A stretch of DNA of 64,000 bases from contig NZ_CP104562.2 of the NCBI RefSeq assembly GCF_025398155.2, forward strand, positions 3,596,001-3,660,000. The letters are read 5' to 3'. The notes under the pieces were generated by a model. It worked only from the letters and a program-made list of their open reading frames with translations. It had not been told where the DNA came from and did not search any database. This DNA comes from Roseateles amylovorans (GTDB taxonomy: Bacteria > Pseudomonadota > Gammaproteobacteria > Burkholderiales > Burkholderiaceae_C). Every line of letters begins with the position of its first letter. The first letter of the stretch is position 1. A program made the translations under genes and the position numbers. Shown here piece by piece: positions 39,710 through 47,995 of this stretch.

Positions 39710-40363
39710 ATGGCACACCTACTCTCTACCGGTGGCGGCAAAGCGCTGCTGGATGCCGCCGATGTCGCGGTCTTGCTGCTGGACCATCAATCCGGTCTGC
39801 TGCAGACCGTCCAGGACATCGAGATCAGCGAATTGCGGGCCAATGTCGCCTCACTGGCGAAAGTGGCCGCGCTGATGAACCTCCCGGTCATCACCACGGC
39901 CTCGGTTCCGGACGGTCCGAACGGACCGCTGATCAGCGAGGTGGAGCAGTTCGCCCCGAACGCCCGGTATGTCTCCCGCAAAGGCGAGATCAGCGCCTGG
40001 GACAACGAGGACTTCGTCAAGGCGGTGCACGAGACCGGCAAGAAGACGTTGGTCATTGCCGGCATCTGGACCAGCGTCTGTGTGATGTTGCCTGCCCTGG
40101 ACGCCGTGGCGGCCGGCTTCAAGGTCTACGCGGTCATCGACGCCTCCGGCGACCCCAGCGCCCTCACCTCCCGCACCACCCTTGCCCGCTTCGTCCAGGG
40201 CGGCGTCGTGCCGACCACCATCAACGCGATGGTGTGCGAGCTTCAGCGAACCTGGGCCCGACCCGACGCGGCCAAGTATGCCGAGATCTATGCCCTGTTC
40301 TCGCCGCACTATGCGGCCGTGATCGAGAGCTATCAGCGCGCGCAGCAGGCAGCGCGGGGGTAA
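39710..40363 (+). CDS. Isochorismatase-family cysteine hydrolase (YcaC-like)
   Basis: This is a 217-residue alpha/beta hydrolase of the isochorismatase-like family. The expected Asp-Lys-Cys triad is visible in VAVLLLDHQSGLL, VSRKGEISAWDNEDF and IAGIWTSVCVMLPALDAV (catalytic Cys). The sequence of the C-terminal half (VYAVIDASGDPSALTSRTTLARFVQGGVVPTT) is close to YcaC-like proteins, whose physiological substrate is unknown. The Met at 39710 gives a normal length; frames upstream of it have no family character. It is divergent from the RiPP cluster and probably not part of it. Confidence 0.85.
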   Translation: MAHLLSTGGGKALLDAADVAVLLLDHQSGLLQTVQDIEISELRANVASLAKVAALMNLPVITTASVPDGPNGPLISEVEQFAPNARYVSRKGEISAWDNEDFVKAVHETGKKTLVIAGIWTSVCVMLPALDAVAAGFKVYAVIDASGDPSALTSRTTLARFVQGGVVPTTINAMVCELQRTWARPDAAKYAEIYALFSPHYAAVIESYQRAQQAARG

Positions 40364-40397
40364 GGGCCGAACGAAGGAACTGCGTCGACACCGTACG

Positions 40398-40462
40398 CGT
40401 CTGCTGACGTCTGCCGAACGTCTGCTGAACGCAGGGTGAGCGCAGGGTGAGCGCAGGGTCAG
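40398..40462. repeat. ~11-bp degenerate tandem repeats
   Basis: Three units of the type CGTCTGCTGAA (the first 10 bases) are followed by three of CGCAGGGTGAG. They lie between the hydrolase gene and the decayed oxidoreductase. Confidence 0.85.
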
Positions 40463-40476
40463 CGGCCAGGCGGGGC

Positions 40477-40760
40477 CGCGCCAAACGCGACGCCCTGCTG
40501 GCAGCCGGTGCCTCCCACGTCGTGGTGCTCGACGCAGGCGAACCGCTGTCCGAGGTGCGCCGCATCACAGAGGGTCGCAGTGTTTCCGCTGGTCCAGGAC
40601 GGCGTCGGAGGTCCGTGGCTGATCGGGTGGATCGAGGTCGTCTCGCGTCACGGCTGGCAGGTGCTGGACGGCCTGACCTGTGGCGCCGAATGGCGATACC
40701 CGGCCTTGGCGCAGTTCCGACGCGGCTGGCACTTTCAGCTGGACATGGTTCTAGGGACAG
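40477..40760 (+). pseudogene. Decayed MDR-family quinone oxidoreductase fragment
   Basis: Two pieces of a zinc-type/quinone oxidoreductase can be read in different frames. The first (40477 to about 40575) gives RAKRDALLAAGASHVVVLDA then EVRRITEGRSV, the segment after the NADPH-binding motif. From about 40580 a second frame continues DGVGGPWLIGWIEVVSRHG then WRYPALAQFRRGWHFQLDMV, the next part of the same fold. The N-terminal half and the C-terminus are missing and the junction is a frameshift, so this is a remnant. It matches MDR proteins by memory of the family pattern only. Confidence 0.6.
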
Positions 40761-41088
40761 TCTGCAAAACCCGCGTTGTCGGGCAGGTTGACACCACGCA
40801 AGCCGTCGATGCCGCGGACGCCCCTGAAGCGCTTCTTCCATGGCTGGGTCGTCGATGTTCTGCGCGGCCGCGGTGGGGCGAGGCGAAGTCAAAACAGGAA
40901 CGCGGGTTGGTGAGGCGAGCTGCGACACCTTTCGTCGGGAGGCGGGAGGAGCGCGTCGCACAGCCGTTCACCGCTTCGCATCCGCAGGAGGCCTCGGTCT
41001 CGCGTGGCGACACCATGTCGCCGGGCAAACCTCCTCCCAACTGCGCCGGTCGTCATACCGGTGCCGCAACACCCAAGCGATCGATCCC

Positions 41089-41907
41089 ATGAAAATCTCG
41101 TCGTCCACCAAGGAATCAGGTCTCCACCCGTCCGGCGGCGCCAGCAGCGCCACCCCTTCAGCAACCCACACGCCAGCGCGCACATCTGCCAGCGGCGAAG
41201 GCCCGCTCGGCCAGTTGAAAGCGCGAGACGCCTCGCCGTCGCAGTCCAGCGCCTCGCGGGTGCGCGCGGAATTGCCGGGCTCGAACGTCGCGTTCGGTGC
41301 CCGGCATCACAGTCATCATTCGAGCAGCCGGCATGGCTCCTCTCACACCCACCATTCGCAGCAACCGCAGTACAGCCAACCGCAATACAGCCAGCCGCAA
41401 TACAGCCAGCCGCAGTACGCCCAGCCGCAGTACGCCCAGCAACCGGCCGCCGCGCAAACCACGCCGTTCCATGCGGGCACGCAAAATGACTGCAGCCTTC
41501 ACACGATTGCAGCGATGACGGGTTGGTCGGAGCGACAGGTTGTGCAGTCACTGGGTTTGACGCAACAGCAGGTTCAGCACATCAGCGCCTACGGCATGCA
41601 GCCCCAGGACTTCACTGCGGCGTTGACTCACCTCAACGGCAACAACGGCAGCGTGCATCATCGTCAAGGCTCGCCGAGCTCATTGGCGGCCAGCCTGCCG
41701 CATCTGCAGGACGGTGGTCAGTTCGCGCTCGGCATCGAGCGCAATAACGGCATCGGGCACCTGGTGACCGCGCAGCGGGCGGGTGATCAACTGGTCGTGA
41801 CCGATCGGCAATCCGGCCAGCGGATGACGTTCAGCAGCCAACAGGAATTGCAGAACTACCTGGCCCAGAGCGGCACGTCTCGCGTCCACACCTGGTACAA
41901 CCAATAA
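41089..41907 (+). CDS. Effector-like papain-fold protein with QPQYS repeats
   Basis: This is a 272-residue protein that I cannot place in a named family. Residues 1-90 are Ser/Thr/His-rich and likely disordered. Residues ~92-117 are five pentapeptide repeats of the QPQYS/QPQYA type. The C-terminal domain has a probable Cys-His-Asp triad: Cys135 in TQNDCSLHTIAAMTG, His224 in GIGHLVTAQR and Asp239 in VVTDRQSGQ. That order and spacing suit a C39/papain-like protease or transglutaminase fold. No signal peptide is seen. A disordered polar N-terminus plus papain fold is common among type III effectors, but no secretion genes are in the window. The ATG lacks a clear ribosome binding site; the frame is open upstream. 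A strong hairpin follows. Confidence 0.55.
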   Translation: MKISSSTKESGLHPSGGASSATPSATHTPARTSASGEGPLGQLKARDASPSQSSASRVRAELPGSNVAFGARHHSHHSSSRHGSSHTHHSQQPQYSQPQYSQPQYSQPQYAQPQYAQQPAAAQTTPFHAGTQNDCSLHTIAAMTGWSERQVVQSLGLTQQQVQHISAYGMQPQDFTAALTHLNGNNGSVHHRQGSPSSLAASLPHLQDGGQFALGIERNNGIGHLVTAQRAGDQLVVTDRQSGQRMTFSSQQELQNYLAQSGTSRVHTWYNQ

Positions 41908-41958
41908 AACAGTGATTGACGACGCTGGCGGCGTGACCGCCAGGCGTCACGCGCTCAA

Positions 41959-41989
41959 CAACAAAGCCGGCCGAGTGCCGGCTTTGTTG
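41959..41989 (+). terminator. Rho-independent-type hairpin
   Basis: A perfect 13-base stem (CAACAAAGCCGGC with GCCGGCTTTGTTG) has a 5-base loop. It lies 52 bases after the effector-like gene. The T-rich right arm substitutes for a clean T-run. Confidence 0.7.
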
Positions 41990-42178
41990 TGGGCGGATCG
42001 ACAACGAGCGCGCCGCTCAGCGACGCAGGCTGTTGTGCGCCAAGATCCAGCGACGGTCGCCGCCCGCGCTGTCCCAGCAGCCGTCATTCCAGAGGCTGCC
42101 GGTGACGACCGGACCGCCCCTGGCGGCAAGCTCCAGGAGAGGCGCCCGAGGCAAAGAGGCGGGCGAAGAACGAGTCGG

Positions 42179-42323
42179 ATAACACCGCTTCAACCCCTGC
42201 TGGGCTGGCTGACGCAGAACCTCGACCAACCCCTGCACCTGCAAGACATCGCGCGCAGGGCGGCGACGAGTACCCGGACCCTCAGCCGTCGATTCCTGGA
42301 ACAGACGGGAACCACGCCGCTGA
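42179..42323 (+). pseudogene. AraC-type HTH fragment
   Basis: The plus-strand reading ITPLQPLLGWLTQNLDQP, LHLQDIARRAATSTRTLSRR, FLEQTGTTPL matches the first helix-turn-helix of the AraC/GlxA-like regulators. It stops at the family's TTPL and runs directly into the stop codon of the convergent SMC gene, so the second HTH is absent. The region before it (41990-42178) has no ligand-domain character. It is a truncated remnant marking a recombination junction. Confidence 0.6.
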
Positions 42324-45143
42324 TCAGTCGTAGACCGACACCTCCGGCTTGCGCGCGAGCACCGCGATCGGCGGCGCCCAGCGCTCGCCGCGCGGCTTCT
42401 TGCTGGTGACCAGCGTGATCTCCGACGGCTCGAACACCTCCACGTTGTGGGTGATCGGCGTCGTCAGCAGGTACTGCGCGCGGGTACTCTTCAGGAAGTG
42501 GCCGACCAGCTGGATGTTGCGCACATCCAGGTGGGCGAACGGTTCGTCGATGAACACGAAGCCGCCGGGCGCGTCATCGTCCTTCATCAGTCCGACCAGC
42601 AGGATCAAGCTCTTGAGCACCTGCTGGCCGCCGGAGGCTTCGCCGTCGTTCAGTCCGACCTCGCCCTTGCCGTCGAAGTTGAACTTCACATGCAGGCCCG
42701 CCTGGGCGAGCACGGTGTCGTCGTTGTCCAGATGCGGCAGCTCGGCCTGCGCATGCACGCCGGCCAGTTCGCCCAGTTCCTGAACATTCTTCTTGTAGCG
42801 GCGCACCGTGGCACGCAGCACGTCGATGTAGCGGTCGCGCGCATTGAAGGCGGCGATCCGGGCCATTTCGTTGCTGGCCCGTCGGTCGTCCAACTGCGAG
42901 GTCTGCTCCAGCACCGCCATGTGCATCCGCGCATGACGGTCCTGCACTTGCGGATCGGTTTCCCAGACGCCGGTGTCGAGCTCCTGCTGCACATGCCGCG
43001 AGGCGATCTCCGCCTGCTTGGCATTCTCGAACTCGTCGCGCAGCGCGTTGAGGCGCGCCGGATGCAGCCATGCCGCCGGGAACTTCGCCTTCGCCTCGCG
43101 GGAAGCGCGGGCCTGGCCGAGCAGATCATCCCGGCGTGACGCCCAATCGCGTTCGGCGCGCAATACGTTGTCCTCGCTGGCCTTCAAGCCGGCTTGCGCG
43201 GCTTCGTAGTCCCGTTCGGTGCGGGTGGACTGGGCCACGGTGCGGTCATGCTCCTGGTCCAGCGCGGCCATCCGGGTGGCCGCCTCGATGCGGGCCTGAC
43301 GCAGGCCCGGCAGCCGGGCGCGGGCTTCGGCGAATTCCTCAGCGCGCTCGACCAGCTCCTGGGCCGCCTTGTGGCCTTGCGCGGCGCGCTGCGCATCCTT
43401 GAGCTGCCGCTCGATCTCGACCTGCTCCTTGGCGATCTTCGACAACTCCAGGTCGTATCGCGCCAGCTCCTTCTCCAGCGACGCCCGACGCGCATCCAGC
43501 GCCGAATCGCCGAATTGATACTCGCGCGGTTCGACCCACAAGCTGCGACCACCGCGGCCGTCGCGGTAATAGGCCTCGGGCGTGATCCACTCGCCGCCGG
43601 CCTGCGCACCCTTGTCGGTATCGCCCACACAGCGGATCGAAGCCAGCTGACGCAGCAGCCAGGCCGGCGCCTTCGCATTGAACCTCAGGACCGACAGCAG
43701 GCTGTCCTTGGGGCTGACCGCAGGCGCATGTTCGCCGTCCGCGACCACATAGTGTCGGTAGCGCTCGCGCGAGGCGATGCGATAGGCCTGGCCTTCATCG
43801 CTGCTGCGCGCCAGCACCACGACCCAGCGTGACGGACGCAGGAAACCTTCGGCGGCGGCGCGCCATTGGTCGTCAGCAATGTCGATGCAGTCCGCCAGCA
43901 CATGGTGCGCAATGCCAGCTTCGTCGAGGGCCTTGCGGAACCGGGTCACCTCCACCGGCGGCGGCGGCAGGCGCTGGCCGGTGAGCTCGTCCATCGCCGC
44001 CTGCGCCTTGCGGGACTGGTCGTTGTGACGGGTGAAGCTCTCGCGCAACTGATGCTGCCGGGTGCCGAGCTCCTCCAGACGGGTGGTCAACGCGGCACCG
44101 TCGGTTTCCACTGCGGCCAGGGCCTTGAGGTCTTCTTCGCGCTTGGCGAGCTGCTCCATCGGACGCTCGCCGTCGCGCGCCGCCTCGAAGGCCTGCCGGG
44201 CCGCCTTGCGGTCGGTTTCCAACTCGGCCAGGCGATTCTTTGCGGTCTCCTGGGCCTGGAACAGCGACAGCAGATGCGCCCGCTTTTCGCTCATGCCGCG
44301 CTGGTCCGAACGCGCGAACAGGCGCTGGCGATGCATCTCCCGCAACTGCTGCGCGGTGCGCTGGCGTTGTTCGCTCCATTGCAGCACCGGCACCACTTCA
44401 GTGGCCAAGCGTTCGCGCTCCTTGAGCCGCAGCTGGTACTGCTGGTAGCTGGTGACGCGGTTGGACAGGTCCGAGAGCTGCGCCTGCGAATGCGAGAGCT
44501 CGTGCGTGGCCTGCTCGACTTCCTTGGTCAGCTGCTGCTGGTGGTTGCGCGCGAGTTCGTAGCGGTCCAGCACTTCCTGGTCGCCGAAGACCTCGAACAC
44601 CAGCCGCAGCAGTTCCTTGGAGGACAGCTCGCACAGACGATCGGTCTGCCCCTGCTCCAGCGCCAGCACCCGGCCGATGGCGCGGGTCAGGCCGGCCGCT
44701 TCCAGGCGCTTCTTCCAGGCCTCGATGCCCAGCCATTCCTTGTCGGCCCGCTGATCGAGCGTCTCGATCTCATGCACGCCGTCCATCAGCGTGTAGCGGC
44801 GCACCCAGTCGCCGCCCTGGCGGGAGATGCGGCAGGCCAGGGTCACCTGGTCGGCATAGAGCAGCGAGCTGGCGAACGGTCGGCTGCTGTTCTGCCGATT
44901 GCGCGGACGGTTGTCCACCAGCGCGCGCAGCCAGGCGGTCTCGGCATTGGCATGACGGGCGTAGGTCTTGTAGGTGCGGCCACCGGAGCATTCCAGCCCC
45001 AGCAGCGTGCGCATCGCATCCAGCAGCGTGGTCTTGCCCGAGCCGTTGGGCCCGGCGATGGTGATGATGTTGCCGTCCAGCGGCATCGAGACGCGGCGGC
45101 AATAGTCCCAGTGCAGCAGTTCCAGGGATTGGAGATGAAACAT
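42324..45143 (-). CDS. mksB: SMC-like ATPase, MksB/JetC type
   Basis: This is a 939-residue SMC-family ATPase. The N-terminal head has Walker A GPNGSGKTT (residues 31-39). Long charged coiled coils (about 200-420 and 590-760) flank a hinge-like globular region (about 430-560, HHVLADCIDIADDQWRAAAEGFL). The C-terminal head has the signature LNDGEASGGQQVLKSLILLVGL and Walker B GGFVFIDEPFAHLD. With its partners it should form a ring or clamp that organises or cleaves DNA, as MukBEF/MksBEF and Wadjet JetABC do. Its ATG overlaps the mksE stop (TGATG). No TOPRIM/JetD gene follows; the stop abuts an AraC fragment. Confidence 0.8.
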   Translation of the reverse strand: MFHLQSLELLHWDYCRRVSMPLDGNIITIAGPNGSGKTTLLDAMRTLLGLECSGGRTYKTYARHANAETAWLRALVDNRPRNRQNSSRPFASSLLYADQVTLACRISRQGGDWVRRYTLMDGVHEIETLDQRADKEWLGIEAWKKRLEAAGLTRAIGRVLALEQGQTDRLCELSSKELLRLVFEVFGDQEVLDRYELARNHQQQLTKEVEQATHELSHSQAQLSDLSNRVTSYQQYQLRLKERERLATEVVPVLQWSEQRQRTAQQLREMHRQRLFARSDQRGMSEKRAHLLSLFQAQETAKNRLAELETDRKAARQAFEAARDGERPMEQLAKREEDLKALAAVETDGAALTTRLEELGTRQHQLRESFTRHNDQSRKAQAAMDELTGQRLPPPPVEVTRFRKALDEAGIAHHVLADCIDIADDQWRAAAEGFLRPSRWVVVLARSSDEGQAYRIASRERYRHYVVADGEHAPAVSPKDSLLSVLRFNAKAPAWLLRQLASIRCVGDTDKGAQAGGEWITPEAYYRDGRGGRSLWVEPREYQFGDSALDARRASLEKELARYDLELSKIAKEQVEIERQLKDAQRAAQGHKAAQELVERAEEFAEARARLPGLRQARIEAATRMAALDQEHDRTVAQSTRTERDYEAAQAGLKASEDNVLRAERDWASRRDDLLGQARASREAKAKFPAAWLHPARLNALRDEFENAKQAEIASRHVQQELDTGVWETDPQVQDRHARMHMAVLEQTSQLDDRRASNEMARIAAFNARDRYIDVLRATVRRYKKNVQELGELAGVHAQAELPHLDNDDTVLAQAGLHVKFNFDGKGEVGLNDGEASGGQQVLKSLILLVGLMKDDDAPGGFVFIDEPFAHLDVRNIQLVGHFLKSTRAQYLLTTPITHNVEVFEPSEITLVTSKKPRGERWAPPIAVLARKPEVSVYD

Positions 45144-45856
45144 CAGGCGTCGCTCAGATCGGATTCTTCGTTGTGGCGGGCGGCCAGAATGGCCGCCAGC
45201 ATCGGGCTGGCCTCGCCGTCGGTGCTCCGGGCCAGCACATCGGCCAGGGCACCGTCGAGGATGCGCGGGGCCAGGGTGTCGTAGTCCAGCAGCAGGTCCA
45301 GCAGCGGGCCTTCGGCGATGTCCTCGCCCTTGCGGGTGATGAAGCCCTGGCGCTCCAGCAGTTTCAGGTTGGAGTCCAGACGCATCTTCTTGCCCAGCTG
45401 ATTGCCGAAATCGGCCAGCAGGCTGCGGTAGGACAGCGTGGGTGCGCTGCTGGAGGCGTTGGGCAGCGGCTTGTCGGTGGCGAACATCTCGCCCTGCCCT
45501 TCCGCCGCTTCTTCCGCCCGCGCCAGTTGACGCTGACGCTTGGGCAGCACGATCAACGCCCACACCACCACCAGCAGCGCCACGCCGTCGCGTGGCAGGT
45601 CCAGGTTGTTGTTGGCCGCCAAGCCGGTCTCGCCGAACACGGCCACCTCGGCGGGTCGCAGCATCGCCACGCTGATGTGATCGGCGTAGACGTTGTCCAC
45701 CACCCGCAGGCCGACGGCCGCCACCCGCTCATTCACGGCCCGCCACAGTTCCTGATCGATCAGGGCGCGCTTGACCAGCGGCTGGCTGCGCGGCAACCAG
45801 CGACGCGCCAGGAGTTGGGCCGCCAGTTGGGCGGCGTCATCAAGTTGATTGCTCAT
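45143..45856 (-). CDS. mksE: MksE/JetB-type SMC accessory subunit
   Basis: This 237-residue protein lies between the kleisin-like and SMC genes, in the usual F-E-B order. It is predicted to be tandem winged helices: an N-terminal part (AAQLAAQLLARRWLPRSQPLVKRALIDQELWRAVNERVAAVG) and a second part with SYRSLLADFGNQLGKKMRLDSNLKLLERQGFITRKG, a winged-helix-like stretch. Such subunits bind the kleisin and regulate the ATPase. It overlaps the upstream gene by four bases (ATGA) and the downstream gene by one. Assignment rests on gene order and the winged-helix look more than on strong sequence motifs. Confidence 0.68.
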   Translation of the reverse strand: MSNQLDDAAQLAAQLLARRWLPRSQPLVKRALIDQELWRAVNERVAAVGLRVVDNVYADHISVAMLRPAEVAVFGETGLAANNNLDLPRDGVALLVVVWALIVLPKRQRQLARAEEAAEGQGEMFATDKPLPNASSSAPTLSYRSLLADFGNQLGKKMRLDSNLKLLERQGFITRKGEDIAEGPLLDLLLDYDTLAPRILDGALADVLARSTDGEASPMLAAILAARHNEESDLSDA

Positions 45857-47403
45857 GGCTGGGGAGAAGAAGGATCGGCCGGCGCGGTGGCATCCGCATC
45901 GGACTGGGAATCGGGAGGCGCGTCAGCGGCAGCGACGGGTGGCGACCCGGGCGTCGCCTCCTCAGCAGGGATGGAAGCCGGGGAAGCCGCAGCAGTGGCA
46001 GCGGGGGCGCTGCCCGCCTTGCGGCGGGTCCGCTTGGGGCGATCGGCCGCGGGCACTGGCTTGGGTTCAGGCTCGGGATCGACCGGCGGCTCGACATCGG
46101 TCGAGTGCAGCACGCCCTGGCTCATCCAGGACACGAATTCATCGTCGACCGGTCCTTGCAGCACCGACCAGCGCACCCGCCACGGCTGGCGCGCCATGTC
46201 GCCGGTGGCCCCGGCCAGATGCTGCGCCTGCGGGTCGCCCAGCAAGGGCAGCAACTGGGCGCGGTAGGCCGCTCGGGCATAGCTGCCGCCAAGCACTGCC
46301 GGTCGCAGGTCGTTGGTCTGCACGCCGTCGCCGCCCCAGCGGCCCAGCAGCGCTTGCAACTGGCCCATTTCGGGCGGGAGGCTCATCACCGCCAGCTCGC
46401 CGGTCGGCGCTTGCAGGCCGGTCGGCAGCGGCTCGGGTGTGGGGGGCTTGGGTCGATCGCGTTCGAACTCGGCTTCGCAGCTGTCCAGCAACTCATGCTG
46501 GGCCACGAAGACCGGATGCACCGGGCGCGACAAGGCCCCCAGCGCCAGGTTTTCAAGGAAGGGAACGTCCTGCAGCCAGCGGCGCACGTCGGTGGTGGTG
46601 ATGCCGGTGGAGCCCAGGGTCACTCGTTGCCGGTCGGCCTGCTGCAGCGCGCGATTGAACTGGCTGGCCATCGCCAGCAGCCGCGCCTGCGCCAGGCCGA
46701 GCTCACGGGCCAGGCGCTCCAGCCGCGCATTGCCCTCGGTCTGGGCCTGCTGGATGATGGCGGACAGCGCCTCGCTGGCCTTTTCGACCAGCTTGAGCGC
46801 ACGCTCGAAGCGCATCCGGGCGCGTCTAAGATGGAACTCCGATCCCGAGGCAATGGCATCTGCAAATTCGTTGTACAGCCGCGAGAGCTGGGCCAGCAGA
46901 TGCTGCAGTTGCGCGGGCTCCAGCGTGCCGAGCTGCTGCGCGCCGGCCACGTTGGCCAGCAAGCCAGCCAGGTCGGCATCCTGATCCAGCCCCTGCGTGA
47001 GCGGCGAGACCAAGGCCATCAGCTGCTGCGCCAGCGGCGTGACGCTGTAATGCTGATTGGACGGATCCCAGGCCAGCAGATGGCCATCGCGCAGGCGCTT
47101 GAGCACCAGCTCGAGCGCTTCATCGCGCAGCACATGGAAATGGCGGTTCAGGTCGTCCCGGGCCAGACGGGACTGCGGCAGGCTCATCAGTTCGATGAAC
47201 ACCCACACCCGCAGGCGCACCAGCGACGCCGGGCCGTGGAACAGCGCCCGCTGTGCCGTCAGCAGGCTTTCGTTGCGTTCGAGTTGCCACCACAGCAGGG
47301 AGTCCTGCGGCAGTTGGCCCTCGCGGAAATAGTCTTCGAAGGAAGGTTCGGGGAGATCGTCGCGCAGCGTATCGTGCACCGCGCCTCCCGGGATCGCTGT
47401 CAT
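45853..47403 (-). CDS. mksF: MksF/JetA-type kleisin-like subunit
   Basis: This is a 516-residue protein at the start of the SMC operon. The N-terminal ~110 residues form a winged-helix-like domain (LVRLRVWVFIELMSLPQSRLARDDLNRHFHVLRDEALELVLKRLRDGHLLAWD). A long helical middle (about 150-270) suits a kleisin neck, and a second folded part (320-430) follows. The last ~75 residues are Pro/Ala/Glu-rich with a basic patch (RPKRTRRKAG). This is the layout of MukF/MksF kleisins that bridge the SMC heads. It starts 67 bases from the neighbouring GNAT gene stop and is co-oriented with it. Confidence 0.7.
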   Translation of the reverse strand: MTAIPGGAVHDTLRDDLPEPSFEDYFREGQLPQDSLLWWQLERNESLLTAQRALFHGPASLVRLRVWVFIELMSLPQSRLARDDLNRHFHVLRDEALELVLKRLRDGHLLAWDPSNQHYSVTPLAQQLMALVSPLTQGLDQDADLAGLLANVAGAQQLGTLEPAQLQHLLAQLSRLYNEFADAIASGSEFHLRRARMRFERALKLVEKASEALSAIIQQAQTEGNARLERLARELGLAQARLLAMASQFNRALQQADRQRVTLGSTGITTTDVRRWLQDVPFLENLALGALSRPVHPVFVAQHELLDSCEAEFERDRPKPPTPEPLPTGLQAPTGELAVMSLPPEMGQLQALLGRWGGDGVQTNDLRPAVLGGSYARAAYRAQLLPLLGDPQAQHLAGATGDMARQPWRVRWSVLQGPVDDEFVSWMSQGVLHSTDVEPPVDPEPEPKPVPAADRPKRTRRKAGSAPAATAAASPASIPAEEATPGSPPVAAADAPPDSQSDADATAPADPSSPQP

Positions 47404-47470
47404 GGCGGGGGATTATCCCAGGCCTGAAGGTCCTGCCCGGCACCCGGAGACCGGGACAACCCGCAATCTT

Positions 47471-47992
47471 TCAAGCCGGCACGAGATCGCGCCGCATCAG
47501 GCGCGCGTCCGGGCCGAAGCTGGCCAGCTTTTGTGCGATAGCCGCCGACAGCGGCGCATCGGCGTCCTGGAAGCCCAGGCGTCGCCAATAGTCGGATGAA
47601 CCTTGAACCGCCACCAGCGAGACCTGGCGCAGGCCCATGTCCTGGGCACGTTGCACCACCTGCTGCACCAGCTTGTGGCCCAGACGCTGGGCGCGGCCGG
47701 CGGGCGAGACCGCCAGGTCGTGCAGATAGAGGCTGTCGGGCGTGCGTGCGCGTTCGATGTGGGGGGCGTCCAGCGCCGGCAGGCCCTCGGCGCCGACCGG
47801 CAGGCTCACCACGTAGCCCAACATGCGATCGCCTTCCACGGCGAGATAGGAACAATGCAGGCCGCGCGTCGCGCGCAGCTTGGCCTCGAAGGCCTCGGCG
47901 CTTTCCAGGAATTCCGGGCCGTAGCACTCGGCCTGGAGGGCCATCACGGCAGGCACATCGGCCGTGTCGATCACTTTCAACTGCAACATCAC
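47471..47992 (-). CDS. GNAT-family N-acetyltransferase
   Basis: This 173-residue GNAT protein transfers an acetyl group from acetyl-CoA to an amine that cannot be named here. The core is LYLHDLAVSPAGRAQRLGHKLVQQVV (the acetyl-CoA pyrophosphate-binding loop, here AGRAQRLG) and a C-terminal LVAVQGSSDYWRRLGFQD typical of the fold. The N-terminal helix DVPAVMALQAECYGPEF is usual for the family. It lies three bases downstream of the CSD-DUF1294 gene stop-start pair and is probably cotranscribed with it. Confidence 0.85.
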   Translation of the reverse strand: MMLQLKVIDTADVPAVMALQAECYGPEFLESAEAFEAKLRATRGLHCSYLAVEGDRMLGYVVSLPVGAEGLPALDAPHIERARTPDSLYLHDLAVSPAGRAQRLGHKLVQQVVQRAQDMGLRQVSLVAVQGSSDYWRRLGFQDADAPLSAAIAQKLASFGPDARLMRRDLVPA

Positions 47993-47995
47993 ACT

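Noticed and set aside
40840..41088. N-terminal extension of the effector-like protein upstream of 41089
   Set aside because: The frame is open, but the extension is Arg/Cys-rich, has no ribosome binding site and overlaps the decayed oxidoreductase region.
41089..41907. hrp-type (TTCG-N16-TTCG) promoter upstream of the effector-like gene
   Set aside because: TTCG-like words are present upstream but not at the required spacing.
42017..42244. 75-codon minus-strand frame next to the AraC fragment
   Set aside because: It overlaps the AraC-like reading on the other strand, has no ribosome binding site and no recognisable domain.
42324..47403. Complete Wadjet (JetABCD) defence system
   Set aside because: No JetD/TOPRIM nuclease gene lies on either side within the window, so only an MksFEB-like trio can be claimed.
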